From Undaria pinnatifida (lineage: Eukaryota; Sar; Phaeophyceae; Laminariales; Alariaceae): DNA of 64,000 bases. Of this stretch, positions 31,581 to 42,781 are shown piece by piece; the stretch's first letter is position 1, and each line of letters starts with the position of its first letter. The notes below the pieces were generated by a model that saw only the letters and a list, made by a program, of their open reading frames with translations, was not told where the DNA came from and did not search any database. Made by a program: the position numbers and the translations under genes. The DNA lies in contig JABAKD010000008.1 of assembly GCA_012845835.1 (NCBI GenBank), positions 6,060,775-6,124,774 of the forward strand, given 5' to 3'.

Positions 31581-32189
31581 GGTCGCCCGTTTTCAGCAAG
31601 TTTTTCATGGGTCAAAACCTAATCAATAGCAATGATGGACATTAATCCTGCAATGAACCATGGCGAATCGTGAAAACAGCAAGCGTATCCGACAATGATG
31701 CCAAACTTTCTCCGTCTGCAGCAAAGACCGGGGATGACAAAACTGGAAAAAAATCTGAGGATCTCTTCATCAAAAAAATTAAAAAAAGTGAAACCAACCC
31801 TAAAAAAATCAGAATTTAAATCAAGACGCAAAGAACTAAAACAACTTTTTTATTTTTTATTTTCTCACTCCCAGTGCTGCGGTTGAAACAACCCTTGGAA
31901 TTCGCCTAGGAATTACATATCGCAATAACAGCACGAGTACGAGAGTGTTTCCGAAAGAAACGTTTTTCGAAAACATTCTATTAAAAGTGGTGTGTCCAAC
32001 ACCAAAAAATTCCAAGTTTTTTTTTCTTCATCTGCAGGAGCAACGCCGCATAATTATGAGGGTATCTTCACTCAACGCTGTGGCGACCATTAGGGGGAAA
32101 AACTTCTTGGAACTGGTGTGAAATCATGTCTGCAGTGTTTAACTTGTCCAGTAAACCGATTCTCGCTACTACGCAACCAACGCTACGGT

Positions 32190-32330
32190 AGGAGGGGCAC
32201 GTTAAGGGGGGGCATGTTAAGGGGGGGCACGTTAAAGGGGGGGCATGTTAAGGGGGGCATGTTAAGGGGGGGGCGTGTTAAGGGGGACGTACTCTATTGT
32301 TGTGCCACACGGGCACATGTACATTGAAAA
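32190..32330 (+). mobile_element. Family C array, plus orientation
   Basis: GCTACGGTAGGAGGGGCACG begins an array of seven CATGTTAAGGGGGG-type units, ending CGTACTCTATTGTTGTGCC. The flank then departs from the copies at 17985 and 32700. Confidence 0.6.
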
Positions 32331-32694
32331 AGGGGGGGGGGGTATACCCGATTTTTCACGACCGGGTTTTCATCACTCGCACCACTGACTCTGCTGTACC
32401 TATCTACCAAAACCTTTAATCTACCATTCTATGGCGGTGTCATATCGTAAAAACACACACATGGACACGAAAGCTCAAGACTGCAAAAGGAACGGGGGAG
32501 GGGGGGGGGGGGGGGGGTCACTCGTGCGAATCATCCCGAGCCCTGCAAAAAAAAGCCTCCAAAAGCGACGCCCCCACCATATCCTAGGGGATTTTTTTTT
32601 CTTAGACTATACAGGAGCTGCTGGCCACAGACGGCGAAACAGGACGGGGACAGGATAAGCCAAAAAAAATCTACGTAACAAATATACAGAAAAG

Positions 32695-32905
32695 GCGTAG
32701 TGAGCGCCCAAACGTTGGATGTGCGTCTGTTAAAAGTAGGAACGGTACTCCGTCTCGAAAGGGATGCGATGCGTGGTCAGTGGTCAAATGAATAAGGCAA
32801 GCAACAAATGAGTACGCCCCCCTTAACATGCCCCCCTTAACATGCCCCCCTTAACATGCCCCCCTTAACATGCCCCTCCCCTTCACGTGCCCCCCTCTGC
32901 CGTAG
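32695..32905 (-). mobile_element. Family C element, minus orientation
   Basis: On the minus strand it reads GGCTACGGCAG, array of CATGTTAAGGGGGG, GTACTCATTTGTTGC, CCATTTGACC-like spacer, CGAGACGGAGTACCG and a GGGCGCTCAC end, colinear with 17985-18240. With the array at 32190 it forms a large inverted repeat about 500 bp apart. Confidence 0.6.
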
Positions 32906-32913
32906 CCTCGGTC

Positions 32914-33094
32914 TACTGTGGGGTCCCCCGATAAGGCGGTCCGAGTAAGGCGGTATCCCGATACAAGGCGGTCAAAACCGCTTGGCACGACTGGGGAATT
33001 GCACCAATAACCCGGAACGAATAAGGCCGCTTCCCTCAATAAGGCGGTCACATTGCTCTCGCACACCAACCACCGACTTACTGTGGGACCCCTA
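32914..33094. mobile_element. pogo-like MITE, copy with weaker ends
   Basis: Left end CTGTGGGGTCCCCCGATAAG, then three ATAAGGCGGT/CAAGGCGGTC motifs, GGGGAATTGCACC, CGCTTCCCTCAATAAGGCGG, and a right end with GGGACCCCTAC. It lies next to the family C element. Confidence 0.65.
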
Positions 33095-33149
33095 CCCCTA
33101 CCGCATCATACATGAAGAAAAACACACCCACACTTGACACAAAACACAC

Positions 33150-33455
33150 CTGCGGCAAGGTGGCAGGCCCGGGCGATCGGTTCGCCAACACTAGCACCGG
33201 CGGCGGTGGTGGTGGTGGTGCAGCCCCCCCCCCCCCGTTCGCAGAGGCAGTCCCGTTGCTGCTCATTGCGTCAACGGGCTTTTGCTGCGCTGTCGTAGCC
33301 GATGATGACGTCGGTGGCGAAGGCGATGACGATGACGGTGGTGATGTCGTGGGTCGATTCTCGGAGGCGGCCCTGTGCAGGAGGCGCTCATGCTCCTCTT
33401 CTTTCCTGACCTGATCACCGCCGCAGCACATGGCGAGCAGCGTCAAAAAACGCAT
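33150..33455 (-). CDS. Probable 5' coding exon of the coiled-coil gene
   Basis: ATG at 33455 opens MRFLTLLAMCCGGDQVRKEE, then HERLLHRAASENR, then a Ser/Pro/Thr-rich stretch, a Gly run and a Pro run, ending GPATLPQ at a CAG/GTGTGT donor (33150). The exon is 102 codons, phase 0 at its end, joining in frame to ASLPRQ at 30959. The Cys-Cys-Gly-Gly near the start could be lipidated, but this is a guess. Upstream sequence is a long pyrimidine tract, so the exon could also begin at an acceptor further 5'. Confidence 0.45.
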
Positions 33456-33865
33456 CGAGGAGTCGTAGCCAAGCAAAGCGTTACCGCCGCCGGCGAAGGG
33501 GCGAGGAAAAGAAGGGGAAGCGGGGGAAGGTAAAGGGAGGGTGGAAGGAAAAAAGAGGTGGGTAGGGGGTAGGCGGGGGGGAAAGGGCAAGAGGGGGGGG
33601 GGGGTGGAGTGAGGTTTAAACAACGGGGGCAGGGCTTGGGAGAAGAAGAGGAACAGAGCTCGGGGCTATAGGGTCGGAGTGATGGTTTCGAACCAGCGTT
33701 GGGGGTAAGGGTTGGGGCTAAGTTTTCGGTGGGGGACAGACAGTAGACAGCCCCTGAAGGAGGGGTGGGGCAAGGAAACGCCTATTTATTAAAAGTAGAC
33801 CCCAGCTCATGACAGTATATACAGGGCACTTGGTGCGATGTTGGGGCGTGTCAGGACTTAGGAGT

Positions 33866-33970
33866 AGAGCAACAGCGGCATCAGCAGCAGCAGCAGCATC
33901 GGCAGCAGCAGCATCGGCAGCAGCAGCAGCATCGGCAGCAGCAGCAGCAGTAGCAACAGCAGCAGCAGTG
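33866..33970 (+). repeat. CAG/GCA microsatellite
   Basis: About 100 bp of AGCAGC triplets with ATCGGC interruptions. The plus frame gives Ala/Ser runs and the minus frame gives Leu/Met runs. No gene is supported. Confidence 0.8.
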
Positions 33971-34185
33971 GCGCTTGGGGTCGGAAGACAGTGGGGGGGG
34001 CGGGGAGGAAGAGGAGGAGCAAGAGAGGAGAAGGAGAAGGAAAGGGTCGTGCTAGCTGGCCGGTTCGCAAGTGCGTGCTCGTATGTATTACATCACATTA
34101 CGTTGTATGTACGCACACGTACGGGTTAACTTGTACAGTACGTACGTAAGCGTGAAGAAATTCGCACGTCAACTAGTGTAGCTAG

Positions 34186-34259
34186 CTAAAACAAGCATGC
34201 AAGCAAGCTAGCCAACCAGCCAGCCAGCCAGCAAGCAAACAAGCAAGCAAGCAAGCCAA

Positions 34260-34296
<37 letters not shown>

Positions 34297-34600
34297 AAGC
34301 AAGCAAGGTTTTCCAAGCAAGGTTGTCCAAGCAATCAGGCCAACGGAACGCAAGCAAGCAGCAAGAAGGTTGTGCAAGTTAGGTTGTTCAACCAAGAAAG
34401 CGAAGAGCAAGCAAGATTGTGCAAGCGAGCGAGTAAAGCAAGCGGGCGAACAAGCAAGCGAGCAAGCCAATGAGCAAGCACGCAAGCCCGCAAAGACAAC
34501 CCATCAAGCACATCAGTTAAGCCAGCACGCAGATCAGCAGGAAAGCTAACAGGCGAGCGAGCGAGCAATCAAGCGAGCAAGGCAGCGAACAATTAGAGAC
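34186..34600 (+). repeat. AAGC/CAGC tetranucleotide tract
   Basis: Irregular CAAGCAAGC and CAGCCAGC units with some longer inserts (GGTTGTCCAAGC, GGTTGTGCAAG). The minus-strand Leu/Ala/Cys-rich frames are products of the repeat. A sister tract lies at 47490-47945. Confidence 0.75.
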
Positions 34601-37600
34601 AACTACGAAACACCACCCATGCGCAACGCGACCGGCAACACGGCAAAGGGGTGCTAACAAAATGGACCCAGCCAGGGGGGCAGCCAGGGTATTAAAAGCC
34701 ATCAGTGCAGCAATGTCCATACACGTCGGTTGGGCGTCGAGGTTTCATCACCGCCATCAGGGACGGGCTACTTAGTATTGGCTGTGGATATGATATGGGA
34801 TACAGTATGGCACCCGACCTTGAGCACCGTTTCTCCCGTCAAATTTAATCTTTGTCGCAGAAAAACGAGTGTCAGTTTCTTGCGACCGATTTTCTAAAGA
34901 GCAGCGCGGCGTAATGTAGCGGGGATGGACGGAGCCCGTCCCCCTGACCCCCCCACAAAAAAAATAATGCCAGAATCACTACCAAACACGTCCTATTAAT
35001 AGTGAAACTCGGTAACTATATTCGAAGTAGAGTACTGTGCAGGGTAATCGTGAATTGCACGCACATCCGCATGAACCCCCCAATCGCTGCAAAACAAACT
35101 CCTCGCAAAAAATTCCAAGAGTATCATGGCGTGTAGCCGAATCGTGAGCGTAATTTTTGTCACAAGGACACCATCACTGCCACGGCTGCCGCCGAGGTCG
35201 CAGCCGCTTGCTGCGCTGCCGTTGCCGTTGCCACACGCCATGGCAGCACCGTTTGTGCCATGCAACCGAGCTAAATCGACACACGATACGTGCATCAATC
35301 ACACCATTGCGTTAAACAGGTGGTAGAAACGTTGCGCTGGCACACGTTTTTCCCCCGTAAATCCCGTCCTTTTTTCACCGCGCGCCGATGGTACGGTACT
35401 TTTGCCGCTCCGATGATACGGTACGGCTTGCCGCCCCAGGCTTTCCCTGTGCCGCACTTTATTTCGCTGCAGGCGATAAACAAAAAAAAGGTGCGCGTCC
35501 TAATTCGTCGTAATCTAAAAAAAAATGTTTCGGTCTGTTTTCCTCGTATGATACGCAAAAAAAAAATGGCGTGTTTTGCGACACAGGTGAAAAAAAAAAA
35601 AAAAAAAAAAAAAAATGGTTTTTCTTGGTGTTGTCTTCGTCAGAGATGCTTCATTTATGGATGGTTTTCCTCTTCATGTAGAGAGCAATTTACTTCCTTT
35701 TGAGAATTCGATTGCAACTGGTGCTGTTTTCCTCTCTGCCTGAGGACGCAGCAGTCCTCAAACGGCTCCAAAAACGGAGTGAAAATTTCCAGCTACTCAA
35801 AGAACTGGTGCAAAATATGGCACATTTTTAGTAGGGGTGCACGGGGCCAAGAAAAAGAAAGAAAAAATAAAATTGCAAGTCTTTGTCCGGCGTTTTCCAC
35901 ACGGGATCGGGGGTCTCTACTTGCGTGTCTGCCGACAGAACAAAATTTCACCTGGGGATTTTTCGACGGTCTACGAACTACTACGAACGACTTCCGATAC
36001 ACCCAATGAGGCACGGACTACCGGCCAAATGCGCGATCGACAGCTGGCCGTGGTTGTCACGTGTCCCCGTGATGGGGACCGCTGTGCCGTGCACCCTTGT
36101 TCGCTCTTGTTTATGTAAAACCTGCCGTGTGCTCGATGGTCTCGCGGCAGCAGCACACCGGAACATCCGCTCGTACGACGTATTATGATTACGTGAAATG
36201 TAATATTTTTTTCTGTATTAATATGAATATAAACCGGTCGTTATGTTTTCGGCCAGAGCGATGCGAATACGACTATACTCGCCAACGGCACTCGTATCGC
36301 ACTTTAAAGCTGTCTGCTGTGATTCTTGTTGCCGCCCCCCCGCTGATTCATAGAAGTTCTACACCTACTACTGATTTGAGTTTGCCCATGTCGTCGGTTG
36401 GCGTTCATACTCGTCGTACATACTGCTGTTTTCACCCCGTACGGACGGGTTTCCTCATACCTCAACGTACAAAGACGAGCAAAAGAAGAAAGGTGCTACG
36501 AAATGACAATGACAGGAATATTGCCACAGAGAACCGAGCACAGCGGAATAGGTCGCTGCGGATCAACCGCACTCTTTCGTCCACGCCTGCAGCAGAGGCT
36601 GTCTCAGCGTCAGCGGCCGTGCTAAAGCCAGCGCCAAAGGCCGAAGAGACGGCTCTACTGCTTGGTTTAGTCTCGAGATTCTGTTACGTGAAAATATCAT
36701 GTTGGGATTTTTTTTGGCCACGAAAAGCCCTGCCGTCGGTAATTTGTGTCACGAAGTTGTTGTAAGTCGTCAGTAATTTGCGTCACGTTTTTGGTGCACC
36801 CACACTAAAAAATCACCAAAATATGATCAATCGCCTAGCAACCCCGCGACCGTAACGCACCGCGAATAGCGGAAACCCTGTGTCCCCAAGAGCCAGTGAG
36901 CCCACAGATGTTTTTGGCTGCAGTGGTTGCGCGCGCTAGGCTACAGCGTCAGGGATTTGCTCCGGGTTCAGGGCGAGGCTTGGCCCGAGTCGTTTGTTTG
37001 AGATCCAGGGAGAAGCTTAGGCCGAGCCATTCGTTTCGAGTTCAGGGCGACGTTTGACCCGAGCCGTTTGTTTTCAGGGCGGGGCCCGAGTGCTTGAGAG
37101 TTCATCCGCGAACTGAAATTGGATAACGAAGCCGCCCTTCTTCTATAAAAAATACTTCACGCAGGCCAGTGGCAACGAGGACCTGCTCGACGGGCACACC
37201 AGGCCGGGGGCACCGCTGTGACCCCTATGCAAGCACCTCACAACATGCCCGATGCTTATCGATTGACATTTTTTTGGTCCTTGTTTTTGCAAAGTGCACA
37301 AACGTTTTAAGTCCGTCAACACCACTCCCACAAGACGATAAAACGAGCGGGTTTGACGCATCATTTGAGTATACTGACGCATATGTATATAGTTTAAAAC
37401 AGCCTCCGGCGGCTCCCCGGGGGAAACGCACCTCGCCTACGCACCACGAACCGGACGCCTATTTTATGCCATGCATCGCATATATACGTCAAGTGCGGTG
37501 GGCTTAAGCTCTATACAAGTATACATGACGCATACGACGAAGTGCGGTGGAAACATTTAACTTGGACTTAGTATAGGATTATTTTTTCCAGTATATACGA

Positions 37601-37890
37601 AGAATATACTCCTCCGCCGGAGATTCAAATCCATACTGGTATCATACTGGTATCATACCAAACTCTCGTATCACAAGTAAAGCAACAGCACCAACATTTT
37701 TTTTTTGTCATTGCTTCAACTTCGTCACGTCATTCGACATTCGACACGCGACCATGCACCGGGCCAACAAAAATAAACACCCGTTCGTCCGTTCTAGGCA
37801 AGAAAACCTGCAAAACAACATGATATAAAAAAAAAGTTATCAATCTGACGACCACAGATCTTAAATACAGTACTAGGGTACGTCATGAAA
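34601..37890. other. No gene recognised; long spacer
   Basis: I find no domain or paired exon signals. The longest open frame, 36097-36765 plus, gives 222 residues without recognisable features. Poly-A runs occur at 35590-35615. Four tandem copies of a 40-50 bp unit (TTCAGGGCGA, TTGACCCGAGCCGTTTGTTT) lie at 36965-37100. Confidence 0.45.
36960..37100 (+). repeat. Four tandem 40-50 bp units
   Basis: CAGGGCGAGGCTTGGCCCGAG, CAGGGAGAAGCTTAGGCC, CAGGGCGACGTTTGACCC and CAGGGCGGGGCCCGAG begin the successive units. The first three go on with GTCGTTTGTTT or a close variant; the fourth is cut short. Confidence 0.65.
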
Positions 37891-37892
37891 AA

Positions 37893-38130
37893 TTAAAAAT
37901 ACACTCCGGCTGTGAGATCGAAGATTTCGTCGAAACTCATCTTTGCAAGCTGTGTGTGATACTCCGATCGCGCGTATTACTGGATGCGTGTCCTCATTAA
38001 GGAGATATAGGTCGGTGACTCCCCATAGAACTACAGCGTAGCTTGTGCCAGGGTCAACAGGGTGTGATGTTCATCAATCTGCGCACGGAAGCTGTAAAAA
38101 CCCATTGTTGAGGGGAACAAAAACCAGGGT
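37893..38130 (+). repeat. Repeat family A, near full-length copy
   Basis: After AAAAATACACTCCGGCTG the core runs through GATACTCCGATCGCGCG, then ATATAGGTCGGTGACTCCCC, CAGCGTAGCTTGTGCCAGGG and CGCACGGAAGCTGTAAAAAC, about 240 bp. It has no long frame. Very similar to the copy at 39035. Confidence 0.8.
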
Positions 38131-38404
38131 AAATTTTCCACGGATAGTAAATCGGACTAATGCTGTTTGTGTGTGTTTCGCACACACATTTGATATTTCG
38201 ACCCATCTACATCCAGCACAAGCAGTATCCGTGTTCTAGTCAGACGAGCTCTGTGCTCGCAAACTAAAAAACAGAGACAACATATTTTAAACATAGCAAG
38301 GTGACTTGACCATGTCATACCGAACGCGTGAATGCGAGGGCGGAGCAAGTGCAAGCATCACACCAGACTACTTGCAAGGAAGAACGAAAACAAGACCAAC
38401 AAGA

Positions 38405-38830
38405 AGGAAAAAAAAAAAAAAAAAAACGGAAACAACAAGGAAACGCAGGAAACGCAGGTATTAGTGCAAAAGTCCATGCGAGAACGAGATGGTGTGACGT
38501 ATTATACTTCGCGTCATATTCCAGCTATATTTAAGAAATACACTTTCGATCTAAGAAATATGTACAACACAACAACTGCACAACCAAACGCACTTCAAAA
38601 AATAAAAACGGCAAGAGAACAAACCAAAACAAACAAAAAAGACTAAAAGACAAAAAAGACGAAAAAGATAAGAAAGACAAAAAAGACAAAAAAGACAAAG
38701 ACAAAAAAGACGAAAAAAGACGAAAAAGACAAAGAAAGACAAAAAAGACAAAAAAGACAAAAAGACAAAAAGACAAAAAAGACAAAAAAGACAAAACAAA
38801 GCAGAGCAAAGCAGAGCAGAGCAAAAGCAA
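38405..38830 (+). repeat. AAAAAGACA-type repeat tract
   Basis: Poly-A followed by a tract of AAAAAGAC and AAAGACAAA units (38640-38800), ending in AGCAAAGCAGAGC repeats. Minus-strand frames are Phe/Leu/Ser-rich artefacts. Confidence 0.75.
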
Positions 38831-39034
38831 AGCGAAACGGAGCCACATGCAGCATTTCGATCGGATCATCTATCAACGACATAGTCGACATTCTACACAA
38901 AACTACTGGTAGGCACCATGCCCGGCGCTCGACACTCGGCACGCGCACGCACACGCACACGACTAAATGCACGCACAACAATCTTAAAAACTGCAGTTGT
39001 AAAAACAATCCTCACATTAGTTCATGATGAAAAT

Positions 39035-39240
39035 AAAAATAAACACTCCGGCTGTGAGATAGAAGATTTCGTCGAAACTCGTATTTGCAAGCTGTGTGTG
39101 ATACTCCGATCGCGCGTATTACTGGGTGTGTGTTCTCATAAAGGATATAGGTCGCGACTCCTCGTAACCTACAGTGTAGCTTGTGCCAGGGTCAGACATT
39201 CATCAATATTTGCGCGGAAACTATGAAACCCGCTGTTGAG
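39035..39240 (+). repeat. Repeat family A, near full-length copy
   Basis: Preceded by AAAATAAAAATAAACACTCC. Core and distal blocks match 37893-38130, including AGGATATAGGTCGCGACTCC, AGCTTGTGCCAGGGTCA and CCCGCTGTTGAGGGG. Confidence 0.8.
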
Positions 39241-39884
39241 GGGGGCTCGTATTATATCATGAACCATACTCTAATCAGACAATGTTACGTGCGAAACAGT
39301 AACTCCTAATCCTATACTATGTCGTACAGAGTATGATACCAGGGATAACGTTTTCAAGAAAAAAAAAATACGTTATTACTAGTCTAAAAGGCAAACACAC
39401 ACAAAAAACGGAGCAAGACGAATACTTTACTGCTGCTTTGACACCACGTGTCAAATCACGTTGTACCCGAGCTATTAATACACATGATACAACCAACGCA
39501 ACGAGATTTTCGACGCGGATACACCATAATAGACGTTGGCACACTGCTGCCTGCACGCTTCCCTGTACACGAAGGCTGACGAGGCCGCACCCGGCATGGT
39601 TTTTCGCGTTAGCTATTGACCCCTTTGAGACGTATTACATTATATCTTGATTGAAGTACGGGAAAAATTGACGACGAAAATTGACAATTACGGCATCAAA
39701 CCGGCCACTGCTGGTTGGCGATGGTATAACATGGTGTCCGATACGAGAACAGTGCAAAGCCTCGTACGGAACGTGCGCAGCATTACGTATCCTAATCGTA
39801 CTGCCGTGCGCGCTCACGCTACTCGTAGACGCTCGAAAACATCGCAATCGTCGTATTGTTGGTCGCTATACTATAATTAAGACA

Positions 39885-40245
39885 TGATCAAGATAATATC
39901 AAGATATGGTCAAGATATGATCAAGATGTAATAAGATATGATCAAGATACGATCGAGATATGATCAAGATACGGTCAAGATATATATGATCAAGATATGA
40001 TCAAGATAAGATCAGGATATTGACAAGATATTAACAAGATATTATCCAAGATATCAAGATATGATCAACATATGATCAAGATATGATCAAGACATGATCA
40101 AGACATGATCAAGACATGATCAAGATCCTGTCAAGATATGATCAAGTGATTAAGATATGATCAAGTTATGATCAAGATATATTGCAAGATATGATCAAGA
40201 TATCGAGCGCTATACTATAATCAAGATAAGCCAAGTCCCAAAAGG
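39885..40245 (+). repeat. AT-rich 11 bp satellite (AAGATATGATC)
   Basis: About 30 units of AAGATATGATC with point changes (AAGACATGATC, AAGATACGATC) and small indels. No coding sense. The flank (GCTATACTATAAT) occurs on both sides, at 39868 and 40209, so the array may have expanded within a duplicated site. Confidence 0.85.
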
Positions 40246-40444
40246 GTTATCTATAGTACAGTAGTAGTGTATGCGTGTTCTTCACATCAAACTGATGTTT
40301 CCAGTAAAATGGCCGAACGCAGTATTAACTTGAAAATAAACTAGGGCTGTTACACCTGGGGTCCCAAAGAGGGCACCGTAACGCTTTTTCGGTACTCTTG
40401 CTTGAGGGTCACTGTATCACGTACGTCATATGGTGCGATTATAA

Positions 40445-40780
40445 CCACGGTTCTTCACGGATCATCACCCCACCCGCGGGTCGGGTCAGGAACTTGACAA
40501 ACTCTCCCGGGTCAAGTCGGGTCGGGCCAGAGGGTATTCGAAACATCACGGGTCGGAACGTGCCGGGTCAGGAGGTCTTCACATCTCGCGGGGCGGGGCG
40601 GGTCGGGTCGGGTCGGGTCACCCATCGAGTCGGGTCGGGCCAGAGGGCATTCGAAACATCACGGGGCGGAACGGGTCGGGTCAGGAGGCCTTCGATTCTC
40701 ACGGGTCGGGTCGGGCCGGGTCGGGTAACACCCTGGTGACCCGGCCCGACCCGCGAGGTCACCCGACCCGTGAAAATTCC
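40445..40780. mobile_element. GGGTC-rich foldback-type element, copy 2
   Basis: TTCACGGATCATCACCCCAC at the left and ACCCGACCCGTGAAAATTCC at the right match the ends of 10575-10770. An inner unit of about 100 bp (GGGCATTCGAAACATCACGG) is duplicated at 40534 and 40647. Confidence 0.6.
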
Positions 40781-41089
40781 CTCAATATAACCATGGTATC
40801 CCGAACCCGAACCCCAAGCCAATCGACTAATGTTCTATAGGGCCAGCCCTCTTCGTCTCGTACACAGCTAGGGCGTTTGGCGGTTTTCCTCAAGTCAAAA
40901 GCCTCAGAAAAAGAACGGTGCACGGTGCGTGTCTGGCATGGCAGTGGGTCTGTGGGTCAACCATAGTGTCGAGTACGTGGAACGGTCTACTGACTGGTCC
41001 CAAAAGCGTCAGAGCACGAGAACAAACTCGCGCCTTCCGGCTGGGCAGCAACAATGGCAGCTATAGCTTTGCCACCGCTGCTGTCACTG

Positions 41090-41345
41090 CTGTCGTCTAC
41101 ATCGGATATATCCAACGGATCCAACGGTTATATCAATCGAATGTGTCCAACGCCTGTGTCCAACGGTTACATCCAGCGGTTATGTCCAACGGGTGCCAAC
41201 CGCCATATCAAACTGCCACCAACAACTGTATCCAACGCTCACATCCAACGGTTATATCCGACGGATATGCCGAACCGTCATATCAAGACCCCACCTCCAA
41301 CGGTTATATCCAACGGGAGTTGCCAACGTCTAGAATCAACGGCTA
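41090..41345 (+). repeat. TCCAACGGTTATA minisatellite
   Basis: About 17 degenerate 12-18 bp units built on TCCAACGGTTATATC. Similar ATCCAACGGCTGTACC pieces follow the last VPS9 exon at about 42525-42570, so the downstream flank was copied along with the exon. Confidence 0.7.
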
Positions 41346-41379
41346 CCGAGAAATAAAAACAACCAAAAAAAACTTGTCT

Positions 41380-41470
41380 CCCCCCGCTGGTGGGCCCGGA
41401 GACCCACGATTTTGATCGTCTCCTGAAAGCCTTTCACGCTTCTCTTCAACAAGTGATGGTCAGCACCGAA
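41380..41470 (-). pseudogene. Decayed copy of the last VPS9 exon
   Basis: On the minus strand, [20 protein letters not shown] parallels [20 protein letters not shown] of exon 6. The DNA CTGGTGGGCCCGGAGACCCA is the same in both. Sequence upstream of it does not keep the rest of the VPS9 exon. It lies 1.2 kb downstream and could in principle serve as an alternative 3' end. Confidence 0.6.
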
Positions 41471-41629
41471 TTCACTTTGATGTCCTGACGGGGTTGACAT
41501 GCACCTATCGGCTAGAATACACAGATCACAGATCCAACGGCTACAACACGAATATCCATGGCTGACGCCTGTTACGACGATACGATAGAGGTAGCAATTT
41601 TTCGCGAACATATTTTCTGAATTTCCGGG

Positions 41630-41725
41630 ACGCCTTACTAACGCCTTTACAACCGGAAACCCGTTTTGGGGGACAAATTACTTGGATTTCGTGTAGGGAG
41701 GGGTTTGGGGGCTCCAAAGGAATAT
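41630..41725 (-). repeat. 86 bp repeat family, single minus-strand copy
   Basis: AACGCCTTTACAACCGGAAACCC, then GGGGGACAAATTACTTGG, GGAGGGGTTTGGGGGCTCC: the reverse of the 26018 unit. Confidence 0.7.
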
Positions 41726-42514
41726 CGCCTGGAATTCGTTTTCTTTTTTTTTTTTCTTTTAATTTCGGAACGGCCTTGTTCAGCCAGCATCGCCTGGATT
41801 TGGAGTTTTTCATTTTATTTGACGCCTTGTTGAGCCAACATCGCTTGGATTTCATTTTATTTTCATTTTCATTTCGAAATATCCTACTAAGCCGATATTG
41901 CCTGCATTTCATTTTCATTCTCATTTTCATTTTCATTTTCATTTTCATTTCTATTTTATTGCCTGGGTCATGATATTGCCCATGGGGTTTGCATTTCCAT
42001 TATTATATTTTTTTTTATTTTTTTTTAATCCTCCGGCGGATGGGACAAGAAAAAAATAAAGCTCAAGCTCATCACACTTCCACGTATTTTCTTACGCGTC
42101 GTGTGTCGAATTGACTCAGTTGCTTTCGCAACCCAGCGCTAGCTGGCGCCTCCTTCGGATCCCACTATTGTTATCAAAATCAGGTTGCAGGCGAGATAAA
42201 TAAAGGTCCTCAAGTCAGGGATGCCTCAGGAAAAAACGCGGTGCACCCACCTCTACCGCACCATGTATGTGTCGGAAACAGAATTCCAATTATTTTACAC
42301 AATCATCATCATCATTATCATCATCATCATCATCATCTTCCTCAACGACTAGAACAACACAGAGATTCAACGGCCACGAAAGCAATCAAAAACACCTCAA
42401 CGGCAGTACCCAAACGTCTACCTGAAAACAAAATCCAACTCCTGAGCTGATCCTAGTCTAACTCCAAGTGTTTTGTCTCCATGTCGGGAGGGCGGTGCTA
42501 ATGCGCTAAAACGA

Positions 42515-42781
42515 TCAAAACAAAATCCAACGGCTGTACCTAAAGGTATCACAAAAACAAACACCAACGGCTGCTACGACATGCACTAATCTTGCCTCCT
42601 GCTGGTGGGCCCGGAGACCCACGATGGCCGTCTCCTGAAAGCCTTTTAGCCCTCGCTCAAAGTCTCCGTGCGCGATAGTTAACACCGACGCATCCACCTC
42701 CTCCAGGAAGCAGACTGCGCTGACCAGCTGGGTCAACACATACCCCGCCTCCGACAGCAGCTTAGACGGATCGCGAAAGCT
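42515..42781 (-). CDS. VPS9 gene, terminal exon
   Basis: The acceptor TTTTTTCAG ends at 42782. Reading [19 protein letters not shown], it covers the end of the VPS9 domain including the catalytic-type Tyr, then [10 protein letters not shown] and [10 protein letters not shown], and stops at TGA 42515-42517 (89 codons). The last 25 residues are unlike known VPS9 tails. A donor at about GTGCATG inside them is possible but weak. Confidence 0.8.
   Translation of the reverse strand, partial: SFRDPSKLLSEAGYVLTQLVSAVCFLEEVDASVLTIAHGDFERGLKGFQETAIVGLRAHQQEARLVHVVAAVGVCFCDTFRYSRWILF

Larger units (their letters stand above)
30960..33149 (-). other. Probable intron of the coiled-coil gene, rich in repeats
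   Basis: If the 33150-33455 and 30375-30959 exons belong together, this 2.2 kb is their intron (donor GTGTGT, acceptor CCCTCCAG). It holds a telomere tract in an inverted repeat (31045-31145), a family A fragment (31520-31580), two family C arrays in opposite orientation and a pogo-like MITE. Apart from these, 31150-32190 shows nothing recognisable. Confidence 0.4.

Noticed and set aside
36097-36765. 222-codon frame
   Set aside because: No domain, no clear codon bias, no splice context. Kept only as part of an unassigned spacer; a transcript could change this.
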